Shown here piece by piece: positions 32,611-40,228 of a DNA stretch of 41,322 nucleotides. A program made the translations under genes and the position numbers. Every line of letters begins with the position of its first letter. The stretch's first letter is position 1. Source of the stretch: UBA5336 sp039815055 (lineage in GTDB: Bacteria > Pseudomonadota > Alphaproteobacteria > Caulobacterales > Hyphomonadaceae); contig JBCCAA010000025.1 of assembly GCA_039815055.1 (NCBI GenBank), positions 1 through 41,322 of the forward strand, read 5' to 3'. The notes beneath the pieces are model-generated. The model did not search any database, had not been told where the DNA came from, and worked only from the letters and a program-made list of their open reading frames with translations.

Positions 32611-33999
32611 ATGCAGGGATTGGGTGTTGCGCTGGCGGTGTTGATTGTGGCGCCGAATGCGCTGGCAGACGAGCCATTTCGCTTCGAAGACGCCGTGAAC
32701 GCGCCGGACTGGCTGACCCTCGAGGGGGAGACCCGGGTGCGCTACGAGACCTTGGGGGGACAATTCCGCGCGGGCCGTGAGGGTGGTGACCAGCTGCTTT
32801 TGTTTCGCAGCCTGCTTTTGGCTGAGGCCGATACGGGGCCAGTGGCGTTCGGGATCGAGCTGCAGGACAGCCGGACCTATTTGGGCGATGATGGCACGCC
32901 GCTTGGCTCCTCCATCGCCAATCCATTGGATGTCCTGCAGGCGTATGCGCGGTTTGATGCACTTCCCGGACTGCTCGGCGACCGCTCTAACAGCCAGCTG
33001 ACGCTGGGACGACAAACGGTCTCCATCGGTTCCAAACGCCAGATTGAGCGGGTGGACTTTGCCAACGTCATCAAATCCTACACCGGCGCGAACTTCGCCA
33101 CGACCAATGCCCGCGGCGACGAGCTGCATGCGATCTATGTCGTGCCCACGGCGCGCTTTCCCAACACTCGGCCGGAACTCGACGACAATGAACTGTCGGG
33201 CGATGAGGAACAGTGGGAGCGCCGCATTTTCGGTGTTCACTATCGCCGCGCAGATATCCTGCCAAACAGCGCGCCAGGCCTTTGGGGCGAGGTGTTCGTC
33301 TATGGACTGGAAGAACGCGACAGCCGCGACTTTCAAACGCCCGACCGGTCTTATGTGGCGCCAGGCTTTCGGCTCTACCGCAAGCCCGTTATTGGCCAAT
33401 GGGACGTCGACCTGGAGGGCGCTCTGCGACAGGGCTCGCGCTATGCCACCAGCGACCCGGCAGACACCCAGAGCCTGGAGGTCAACGCGTCCATGCTCCA
33501 TGCCGAGTTGGGCTACACATTCGATGCGCCCTGGCAGCCGCGGCTGGCGTTCGAATACTATTGGGCCAGCGGCGATGACGACCCGAACGACCTCAATTTC
33601 GACCAGCATGAACGCCTTTTCGGCTCGCGCCGCTCAGATCTCAACAACACCTCGATCCACGGCCCGTTGACGCCGGCCAACCTGAATGCGCCGGGGTTTC
33701 GCGTCGAAGTGAAACCCAATGAGCGCTGGGATGGACGGTTCTATTACCACGCAGCCCACTTGGCCTCAGACACCGACAGCTGGGTGATTGCCGGGCTGCG
33801 CGACCCGTCCGGTCAGTCAGGCAGCTTCATTGGTCATACGCTGGATGCGCGCGCACGCTATTGGGTCGTGCCGGACAGTCTGCGATTTGAAATCGGTGCA
33901 TCGGCGCTGGTGTTCGGTGAATTTGCGCAGGATGTTCCCGGCGGTCCCGGGGATGATGCCACCGTATTCGGGTATACCATGCTGACATTGAGTTTTTAA
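32611..33999 (+). CDS. Alginate export family outer membrane protein
   Basis: 462 residues with a signal peptide (LAVLIVAPNALA) and a beta-barrel of alternating strands ending TMLTLSF. The pattern LTLEGETRVRYETLGGQF, LTLGRQTVSIGSKRQ, LHAELGYTFDAPWQPRLAFEYYWASGDDDP is that of AlgE-like alginate-export porins, which in non-alginate producers serve for uptake or export of other solutes. The ATG at 32611 has a GGGGG run six bases upstream; an in-frame ATG at 32599 is also possible. The stop overlaps the next convergent gene by four bases. Confidence 0.85.
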   Translation: MQGLGVALAVLIVAPNALADEPFRFEDAVNAPDWLTLEGETRVRYETLGGQFRAGREGGDQLLLFRSLLLAEADTGPVAFGIELQDSRTYLGDDGTPLGSSIANPLDVLQAYARFDALPGLLGDRSNSQLTLGRQTVSIGSKRQIERVDFANVIKSYTGANFATTNARGDELHAIYVVPTARFPNTRPELDDNELSGDEEQWERRIFGVHYRRADILPNSAPGLWGEVFVYGLEERDSRDFQTPDRSYVAPGFRLYRKPVIGQWDVDLEGALRQGSRYATSDPADTQSLEVNASMLHAELGYTFDAPWQPRLAFEYYWASGDDDPNDLNFDQHERLFGSRRSDLNNTSIHGPLTPANLNAPGFRVEVKPNERWDGRFYYHAAHLASDTDSWVIAGLRDPSGQSGSFIGHTLDARARYWVVPDSLRFEIGASALVFGEFAQDVPGGPGDDATVFGYTMLTLSF

Positions 34000-34784
34000 A
34001 GATCCCGCCAGCGCGTATCGACACCGAGGTCGCCGAGCACATCATCCCAGAAATCGCGCAACTCTCCGCGTTGCTGGTCGGCGCGGCCTTTGCGCGGGAT
34101 CAGGCGAACTTCCATATTCACACCGTCCAGCTCGTCGCCGAACCGGTTCTCCACCATCTCCGAAATGTCGGCACTTTCCGGCAGGGGTGCGGAGGAATAG
34201 GCTGAAAAGATATCGGAATTCTGGAGCATGTCGGAGACGACCACGAGGCGGCGTTCATCCACATCGCGCGAGAAATTCTCGGTCTGGGACAGGCGCGCAA
34301 TTGCCTCCAGAATGGGGCTGGCTGGCGCTTCCTTGGGCGTCACCAGGTCGTCAAGCACCTCCTGCAAGGGGGCCTCGAAAAGCTCAGCGTAACGCTCTTC
34401 AATTTTCTCCGGGTTCTGGAACAGCGGGTTGACCTGGCTGCCGCGGCCCGGATTGCAGAGGGAGAATTCGCCGCGCGGATTAAACTCGCCGCGCTCATCC
34501 AGCTCAAACAGGGTTAGCCGTTCGCCAACGTCCAGGCGATCGCTTTCGCGGCGAATGACGGCGGCAATAAACTCGGCCTCTTCGAAGGAATATTCATCTG
34601 TCTTGTCGAGGATGATCGCGGTATGTGGTGGCGCATCGACGTCTTCAAAACAGAGCGTCATCTCGTCATATTCGGGCGGCTGGATCGACATGATCGCGTA
34701 GCCGGCCAGCGCCACAATGGCGATGGCCACGCCGATGTTCATGATGGCCAGGCGCATTTGCTTCTGGCGGCGTCTGCGGCTCAT
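33996..34784 (-). CDS. Membrane-anchored VWA-like protein
   Basis: 262 residues. A basic N-terminus and one membrane helix (12-34) are followed by a soluble domain built like a von Willebrand A fold: first strand TAIILDKTDEYS with Asp60, Thr62 and Asp63 at the metal-site position, RLTLFELDE, a helix with ASPILEAIARL (155-165), then RLVVVSDMLQNS with Asp185. These match the three loops of a MIDAS-like site but not the strict DxSxS. It starts four bases inside the end of the upstream membrane gene, so the two are coupled. No function is known. Confidence 0.65.
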   Translation of the reverse strand: MSRRRRQKQMRLAIMNIGVAIAIVALAGYAIMSIQPPEYDEMTLCFEDVDAPPHTAIILDKTDEYSFEEAEFIAAVIRRESDRLDVGERLTLFELDERGEFNPRGEFSLCNPGRGSQVNPLFQNPEKIEERYAELFEAPLQEVLDDLVTPKEAPASPILEAIARLSQTENFSRDVDERRLVVVSDMLQNSDIFSAYSSAPLPESADISEMVENRFGDELDGVNMEVRLIPRKGRADQQRGELRDFWDDVLGDLGVDTRWRDL

Positions 34785-36061
34785 GCGTCTTGCGCTCCGA
34801 CCCTACCTTTGGACCCGGCGCGGATATACTGGATCACGCGTTCCTCGACATCGAATTCGTCGGCGAGCAGCGTGTCTGCGGTGGTCAACAAGGCCCGGTA
34901 TTCGGCAACTTCCGCATCCAGCGCTTTTCGGAGGTCAACGCGTTGAGCGGCTGACAGCTTGGTGTCTTCTCCAAGGTCTTCGTGGATCATCTCCACCAGG
35001 TCCTCGTAGCTGTCATAATAGTCTTCCAACGCGTATTGCAGGTCCTGGCGGGCTTTTTCGAAGTGACGTGCGGCGTCTGACAGGCCGGGAAAGGAGCTGT
35101 CGGCTTTGCGCCCCTCAAAGGCGGCAAGCGCAGAAATGGCAAGGCCGAGGGCAAACAACACCATGGCATCCAGCGAGTGCAGCGCAAACGGCCTGCACAT
35201 GGCGTTGGTTGCCGCTGAGCCGATCGTCTCGCCCAGATCGGATTCCAGGATCGTGGTGCAGACGTCTGCATCAATGAAGAAGCGCGGGAAGGTGGTCGTC
35301 TGAAGTCCTTCCGGAAAGGCAACATTCATCGCCTGCAAGTCGAGGATATTGCGGTAATGCGCCGCCGACAGGTTCACCAGCAACACGATGATCAACCCCA
35401 TGACAATCGCGAACAGTCCGAAACCCTTGATGTACACGCGGCTGTCGCGCACCTGATAGAAAAACAAGAGCGCGATGCCAGCGATGGCGAAGAGGCTGCA
35501 CACAATAAAGGGCAGGCCCAAACCGAGTGTCGTTGAGGTGTAGGCCGCGCCCAGCGCGCCGAAGATCGCGAACAATATGGCGATTAGCGCGAGGGAGTCA
35601 TGCTTGGCTTCGGCCCCGCTTTTCAGCGGTATGGAGACGTGTCGCAGGCCCCAATAGCCGATGATGAAATAGCTGACCGCTACGTTGGCCAGTGAGACGG
35701 CGGCGGCCTGAAAAACACCGCCGAACAGGCCAAATTCGCTTTCCTGGGCAAAGAAATAGGCGTTGGCGGCGCTTTCGAAAATCACCAGAAGAAATACGAA
35801 AGACAGGCTGAGGAGCCGCACATCCGGGTGGTCAGAAACGTAATGAATGCCCGCGCCGGAATGGCTGCCAAGGCCCGGGGGGCTCTCATCTCCGCTCCGC
35901 CGACCGCCGCCCAATTCGCGGAATCGCCAGAAGCTGATCATCGATCGCGTACAGTAATCGGCCTGTAGCATAACCTCGTCCAGCGCCGCGCTTGGGCGTT
36001 TGGCATAGTAGGTAATGTCGACGCTGCCGGACGGTTCCGGCGATTGGGACGTGTCGGACAT
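34781..36061 (-). CDS. Polytopic membrane protein, partner of VWA-like protein
   Basis: 426 residues. A cytoplasmic-looking N-terminus (1-80) is followed by hydrophobic segments at about 82-104, 115-140, 157-180, 182-202, 211-234 and 297-316, with a loop of about 60 residues between the last two holding two cysteines. The C-terminal 110 residues are acidic and helical, probably coiled coil (FEKARQDLQYALEDYYDSYE). I recognise no family. It overlaps the VWA-like gene by four bases, and the two probably form one complex. Confidence 0.65.
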   Translation of the reverse strand: MSDTSQSPEPSGSVDITYYAKRPSAALDEVMLQADYCTRSMISFWRFRELGGGRRSGDESPPGLGSHSGAGIHYVSDHPDVRLLSLSFVFLLVIFESAANAYFFAQESEFGLFGGVFQAAAVSLANVAVSYFIIGYWGLRHVSIPLKSGAEAKHDSLALIAILFAIFGALGAAYTSTTLGLGLPFIVCSLFAIAGIALLFFYQVRDSRVYIKGFGLFAIVMGLIIVLLVNLSAAHYRNILDLQAMNVAFPEGLQTTTFPRFFIDADVCTTILESDLGETIGSAATNAMCRPFALHSLDAMVLFALGLAISALAAFEGRKADSSFPGLSDAARHFEKARQDLQYALEDYYDSYEDLVEMIHEDLGEDTKLSAAQRVDLRKALDAEVAEYRALLTTADTLLADEFDVEERVIQYIRAGSKGRVGAQDA

Positions 36062-36134
36062 GGGGCAGCGGCCTCTTGTTCGTTACGTTGTCATAACGGG
36101 CTGATCTCGGAAACGAAACGGGTTTTTCGCTGTT

Positions 36135-37058
36135 TCAGCTGTTATTTCCAGACGGTCCCGCTTTTTCACCCGCTTTACGTTCGACGCTGCCGAGGGCTTC
36201 GGCCAGGCTGGCGCGGGCGCTTCCGGGCCGTTTTGGGCGCGGTTGCCCGGGCGCCGGCGCCCATCCCGACAGCCACACAACTTCGAAACTTGCGCGGATC
36301 CGGCCATCGGGGTCGCTGAATCGCTGCAGGTATAATTCTGCCATGCGCATCAGCACATCCCGGCGCAGCGGCGAGCTTACGGATGCAAACGCCGCGCTTT
36401 CACCCATGCCTTTGAGGTCCGCCATCAGGCGCATCGGGTGATCATAACGCACGGTGATGTGATCGACATCGGCAACCGGCAAGGCAAATCCTGCGCGCTG
36501 GAGCAGGCCAGCGCAGTCCTGTAGGCCGGGCAGGGGTGAGACGCGCAAACCCGCGCCGCCCGTGATCTCGGTTTCAGCCTCCATGAGGCAGGTGCGCAGT
36601 TCCATCAGCGTGCCAGCGCCAAACAGGGCGCCCAGGAACAGGCCATCGGGCTTCAGCAGGCGGTTGATCTGGATCAGCTGGCCCGGAAGATCATTGATCC
36701 AGTGCAAGGCAAGCGCGCTGGTGACCAGATCAAACCGGTTCTCCTCAAAGGGCAGGGTTTCGGGATCGCCGCTCAGCGTGCTTTTGCCCGCCGTTTCAGC
36801 CATGGCAGGGCTGGTCTCAAAGGCCGTGGTCGCCCCGACCTGGTCGCTGTCTTCCAGCAGCTTGGTCAGCTGGCCGGTATGGGCGCCCAGGTCCAGCGCG
36901 TGTGTAAAGCTGTGGGACGTGTCACCGAGCCGCTCAATCAAGTCCCTCGACACGCGGGCTTTGAGAAAGTCATACTCGCCATATGCGCTCGCCGCCCGGT
37001 TTTTCCGGGCAATGTGGCGGGCGGTGTTGAACACCTGGGGGATGGCCGGTTTGGACAT
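36135..37058 (-). CDS. SAM-dependent methyltransferase (BioC/NDUFAF5-like)
   Basis: 307 residues. The start MSKPAIPQVFNTARHIARKNR, motif I LDLGAHTGQL, LPFEENRFDLVTSALALHWINDLPGQL and LLKPDGLFLGALFGAGTL match the alphaproteobacterial methyltransferase group near comF, related to BioC and to the complex I assembly factor NDUFAF5. The C-terminal tail is basic and Pro-rich. The ATG at 37058 is one base from the most upstream likely comF start on the other strand. Confidence 0.88.
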   Translation of the reverse strand: MSKPAIPQVFNTARHIARKNRAASAYGEYDFLKARVSRDLIERLGDTSHSFTHALDLGAHTGQLTKLLEDSDQVGATTAFETSPAMAETAGKSTLSGDPETLPFEENRFDLVTSALALHWINDLPGQLIQINRLLKPDGLFLGALFGAGTLMELRTCLMEAETEITGGAGLRVSPLPGLQDCAGLLQRAGFALPVADVDHITVRYDHPMRLMADLKGMGESAAFASVSSPLRRDVLMRMAELYLQRFSDPDGRIRASFEVVWLSGWAPAPGQPRPKRPGSARASLAEALGSVERKAGEKAGPSGNNS

Positions 37059-37824
37059 GCGGCTGGATATGGCACGGCTGGCGCGCCGCGCAATGGACGG
37101 CGCCGCCCGGGCAGGGCGCGTCATCTGGCCGCCAAGGTCGCTGGTGACTGGTGAAACCCAAACCATGCCGGGGGTTCCGGCCGCTGATTTCGCCGCGCTG
37201 ACCTTTCTCACCGGCGCACTATGCGAGCGTTGCGGCCAGCCCATGGAACTTGATGTTGGTGCGGGCCAGGATTGCGCGGCGTGTATCGCCAAACCGCCGC
37301 CCTGGGACCGCGCGCGTGCCGCGCTGGTCTATGATGACGTCTCCCGTCGACCGGTTCTGGCCCTGAAACGCGGTGGCCGCCGGGACGGCCTGTCGACGCT
37401 GACCGGATGGATGGCCGCCGCGGGCCGCGACATGTTGGACAGCGCGGACGCGTTGGTGCCCGTGCCGCTTCATTACACGCGCTTGGCCAAGCGCGGCTAC
37501 AATCAAGCCGGATGGTTGGCTGCGGCCTTGTCGCGCCAGGCGAACGTGCCTGTTTGTGTCGATGCCCTGAAGCGGGTGAAAGCCACGCCGAGCCAGGGCG
37601 GGCTCAGCGCTTCGGCACGCAAACGGAACGTGGCCGGCGCGTTTGAGGTGCGCAGCCGCAGGTCATCGCGCATCGCGGGCAAGCGCATCATTCTGGTGGA
37701 TGACGTGCTCACCACCGGCGCCACCCTGTCAGGGTGCGCGCGTGCCTTGAAAAAGGGCGGTGCGGTGCGTGTCGATGTGCTTGTGCTGGCCCGCGTTGTT
37801 CGCGAACGCGACGTTTCTATATAA
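37057..37824 (+). CDS. comF: ComF family phosphoribosyltransferase-like protein
   Basis: Up to 255 residues, with alternative starts at 37069 and 37093. The N-terminal region has CERC and CAAC (about 56-76 in this numbering), the second zinc pair region of ComF, but the usual first pair after the PPR motif is missing: it reads VIWPPRSLVTG. The C-terminal phosphoribosyltransferase domain has RGYNQAGWLAAAL and the PRPP loop IILVDDVLTTGATL. ComF proteins help take up or process transforming DNA in some bacteria. An ATG at 37165 would drop the WPPR segment, so an earlier start is preferred. Confidence 0.85.
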   Translation: MRLDMARLARRAMDGAARAGRVIWPPRSLVTGETQTMPGVPAADFAALTFLTGALCERCGQPMELDVGAGQDCAACIAKPPPWDRARAALVYDDVSRRPVLALKRGGRRDGLSTLTGWMAAAGRDMLDSADALVPVPLHYTRLAKRGYNQAGWLAAALSRQANVPVCVDALKRVKATPSQGGLSASARKRNVAGAFEVRSRRSSRIAGKRIILVDDVLTTGATLSGCARALKKGGAVRVDVLVLARVVRERDVSI

Positions 37825-37853
37825 CAGGCTGACTGAGATACGGAGTGCCGAGA

Positions 37854-38114
37854 ATGGCCAAGGTTACGATTTACACGCGCGCTTTCTGTCCGTTTTGCAC
37901 CCGTGCCCTGCGCATGTTGTCAGGCAAGGGCGCTGACTTCACGGAGATCGACGCCGGGATGGACGCTGCCAAACGCGGCGAGATGATCTCCAAATCCGGT
38001 GGCGCCCGCACCTATCCGCAGATTTTCGTGGGCGACCTGCATATAGGCGGCTTCGACGATATGAACGCGCTGGATAAACGTGGCCAGTTGGACAAGCTGC
38101 TCGAGGCCGCATGA
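37854..38114 (+). CDS. grxC: Glutaredoxin 3
   Basis: 86 residues of the thioredoxin fold. The active site is CPFC (12-15, dithiol type; CPYC is more common). TYPQIFVGDLHIGGFDDM holds the cis-proline and the glutathione-binding GG. It reduces disulfides using glutathione in the cytoplasm. GGAG lies nine bases before the ATG. It follows comF and overlaps the DUF1178 gene by four bases (ATGA). Confidence 0.94.
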   Translation: MAKVTIYTRAFCPFCTRALRMLSGKGADFTEIDAGMDAAKRGEMISKSGGARTYPQIFVGDLHIGGFDDMNALDKRGQLDKLLEAA

Positions 38115-38542
38115 TCAGATACGCGCTTGCTTGCCAGTCATGTGACCATGAATTCGAGGCCTGGTTTGCCTCGTCCTCGGCCTATGACGACCAGGCCGCG
38201 CGGGGCTTGGTCAGCTGCCCGGACTGTGGCGGCACCGAAGTTGGCAAGCAGATCATGGCGCCATCGGTGGCCGGGACGCGGAAAACCAGCCCGGAAGAGG
38301 CGTTCAAGGCGTTTGCTGCAAAGGCCCGCAAACATGTGGCAGATACCCATGACTACGTCGGTGAAGGCTTCGCCGATGAGGCCCGCGCCATGCACTATGG
38401 CGAGACAGAGACGCGGCCCATCTGGGGCAAATCCTCGGTGCAGGACGCCAAGGCGCTGGCCGATGAGGGCGTGCCTGCCTTGCCACTACCGGAACAGTTT
38501 GCGCCGCCTGAACCGAAGCCGGAGAAAGATGATCTGAATTAG
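38111..38542 (+). CDS. DUF1178 family zinc-ribbon protein
   Basis: 143 residues starting MIRYALACQSCDHEFEAWFASS, with CxxC pairs at 8-11 and 36-39 that should bind one zinc, then a helical middle (AFKAFAAKARKHVADTHDYVGEGFADEAR) and an acidic Pro-rich tail. This is the conserved DUF1178 gene that follows grxC in alphaproteobacteria; its role is unknown. Confidence 0.92.
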   Translation: MIRYALACQSCDHEFEAWFASSSAYDDQAARGLVSCPDCGGTEVGKQIMAPSVAGTRKTSPEEAFKAFAAKARKHVADTHDYVGEGFADEARAMHYGETETRPIWGKSSVQDAKALADEGVPALPLPEQFAPPEPKPEKDDLN

Positions 38543-38632
38543 CCGGACTGCGCGCCTGTGACCGCTTGACCCGACATCGGGTGCGGGGCAGTACGCGCTC
38601 AAACTATGCCTCAAAGATCAGCGAGACGACCT

Positions 38633-38932
38633 ATGGCCAGTGACTATACCCGCGGCGAAATGGACATCACCGACCAGGAAAACACCTGGAACGGATTCAT
38701 GACGGCGTCTGTCTGGGGCAGCGCGATCACAGCGGTAGTCCTGACCTATGTCACGCTGACCCTGGCGATTGGCATGAACTGGATGATTGCGCTGGGCATT
38801 TGCGCTATACTGGCCGTTGCAGGTGGAATGTTCATGGGCATGGGCGGCGCCTGGATTGGCGCTGTTGTCGCCATGACCGGAGTTGCCATCGTGGTTCAGA
38901 TTTTCATTGGCCTGTTCAACGCCCTGCTTTAG
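38633..38932 (+). CDS. aa3-type cytochrome c oxidase subunit IV-like protein, extended
   Basis: 99 residues. Residues 1-45 match the bacterial aa3 oxidase subunit IV family: YTRGEMDITDQENTWNGFM and then the first membrane helix. Usual members are about 45-60 residues with one helix; this one continues with two more helices (about 49-70 and 73-97). The ATG at 38633 gives the canonical start. The four-base gap to the next stop makes it convergent with the zinc finger gene. Confidence 0.85.
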   Translation: MASDYTRGEMDITDQENTWNGFMTASVWGSAITAVVLTYVTLTLAIGMNWMIALGICAILAVAGGMFMGMGGAWIGAVVAMTGVAIVVQIFIGLFNALL

Positions 38933-38935
38933 GGC

Positions 38936-39184
38936 TCAGGCCTCGTCTGATTGACGCACTGAACCGCTTATTGCGCACGTGCTGCACACTTTCACCGTAG
39001 GATCGTTGCACAAGCGCTGTACTGAAATTGGCGCACCGCAGCTTCGGCAATAGCCAAATTCGCCATTGTCCAGCCGTTCCAATGCCTCTTCGATATCCCG
39101 CAGGGACTTCTCATCGCGGCAGCCATCGCCGGGGAGGTTGGGGCCGATGTCGAATTTCACAGATAGAGCGTGCGCGCCAATCAA
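38936..39184 (-). CDS. TraR/DksA-type C4 zinc finger protein
   Basis: About 82 residues. RDIEEALERLDNGEFGYCRSCGAPISVQRLCNDPTVKVCSTC is the DksA/TraR zinc finger helix and CxxC-x17-CxxC module (split here only by description). DksA-type proteins bind RNA polymerase in its secondary channel, but the long coiled coil with catalytic tip is absent, so this is a short form. The start is uncertain: the only in-frame starts are a TTG at 39184 and a GTG at 39160, neither with a clear ribosome site. Confidence 0.75.
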   Translation of the reverse strand: MIGAHALSVKFDIGPNLPGDGCRDEKSLRDIEEALERLDNGEFGYCRSCGAPISVQRLCNDPTVKVCSTCAISGSVRQSDEA

Positions 39185-39264
39185 ACGATTGGCAAGAACT
39201 TGTTTGTAACTACATGGTGGATTTATCGACTTACATTAAACACCGTTCATTGGAGAACCATTCT

Positions 39265-40227
39265 GTGTCTCAATCCCCCCTTGTTTTGACCGATGCCACC
39301 AAGCGGTTTGGCGCGTTCACTGCGGTGAAGAAGCTGAGCTTTGAGGTGCCCCAGGGTGCCATTGTCGGCTTCCTTGGCCCAAATGGAGCGGGCAAATCGA
39401 CCAGTTTGCGCATGGCGCTCGGGATCATGACACCCGATGATGGATCTGTGTCACTGTTCGGCAGTCGCCCGCGCCTCGAGGGCCTGCGCCGGGTCGGCTT
39501 TCTTCCCGAAGAACGCGGCCTCTACAAGAAAATGACCGCGCGCAACACCATCGCCTATTTCGCCCGGCTGAAAGGCCTGTCGTCCAGTCGCGCACATGCC
39601 CGGGCCGACGACTTGCTTGAGACAGCAGGCCTTGGCGAGTTTGCCCGCTCGAAAGTCTCGAAACTGTCCAAAGGGATGGCCCAGAAGGTCCAGATCCTGT
39701 CCACCCTGGCCCATGAACCTGATTTCCTGATTCTTGACGAGCCGTTTTCCGGTCTCGATCCGGTCAATCAGCAAAGCCTTGAAGATGTCATCCGCGCCGA
39801 GCATGCCCGCGGCGCCACCATCCTGTTTTCAACCCACGTCATGGAGCATGCCGAACGCTTGTGCGACTCCATCGTCATGATGGCACGGGGGCGAAAGGTG
39901 TTCGATGGCACGCTGGATGAAGCCTATGGCGCGCTGGGACGACGGGCCAGAATCGCTGTCACGCCAGGGTTTGACCTCGGAACGCCGCTGGCCGGTGCCG
40001 GCTTTCAGTCCCAGAGTGAGGGCGAGAAAGACGGCAATGACTGGTGGGCTATCACGCTGCCGGTTGGCCGCGATGCGCAGGATGCACTTCGCGCGGCGAT
40101 TGACAGCGGTGCGCCGATTTCCGGTTTTGCACCTGAAGAAGCGCGTCTGCGCGATGTGTTTGTGTCTCTGGTGGCCGAGGCGGAATTGCCTGCGCCCCAG
40201 CCCGCCGCGATGGAAGGGGTGCAATAG
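39265..40227 (+). CDS. ABC transporter ATP-binding protein
   Basis: 320 residues from a GTG at 39265 with GGAGA eight bases upstream; an ATG at 39214 is a weaker alternative. Walker A GPNGAGKST (38-46), signature LSKGMAQK, Walker B FLILDEPFSGLDP and the switch STHVMEH are all intact. The C-terminal extension of about 100 residues is typical of the NatA-like ABC-2 exporters. The permease gene starts one base after the stop. Confidence 0.93.
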   Translation: MSQSPLVLTDATKRFGAFTAVKKLSFEVPQGAIVGFLGPNGAGKSTSLRMALGIMTPDDGSVSLFGSRPRLEGLRRVGFLPEERGLYKKMTARNTIAYFARLKGLSSSRAHARADDLLETAGLGEFARSKVSKLSKGMAQKVQILSTLAHEPDFLILDEPFSGLDPVNQQSLEDVIRAEHARGATILFSTHVMEHAERLCDSIVMMARGRKVFDGTLDEAYGALGRRARIAVTPGFDLGTPLAGAGFQSQSEGEKDGNDWWAITLPVGRDAQDALRAAIDSGAPISGFAPEEARLRDVFVSLVAEAELPAPQPAAMEGVQ

Positions 40228-40228
40228 G

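Noticed and set aside
36562..37056. N-terminal extension of the comF frame
   Set aside because: It runs antisense through the methyltransferase gene and has no ComF-like sequence before the WPPR motif.
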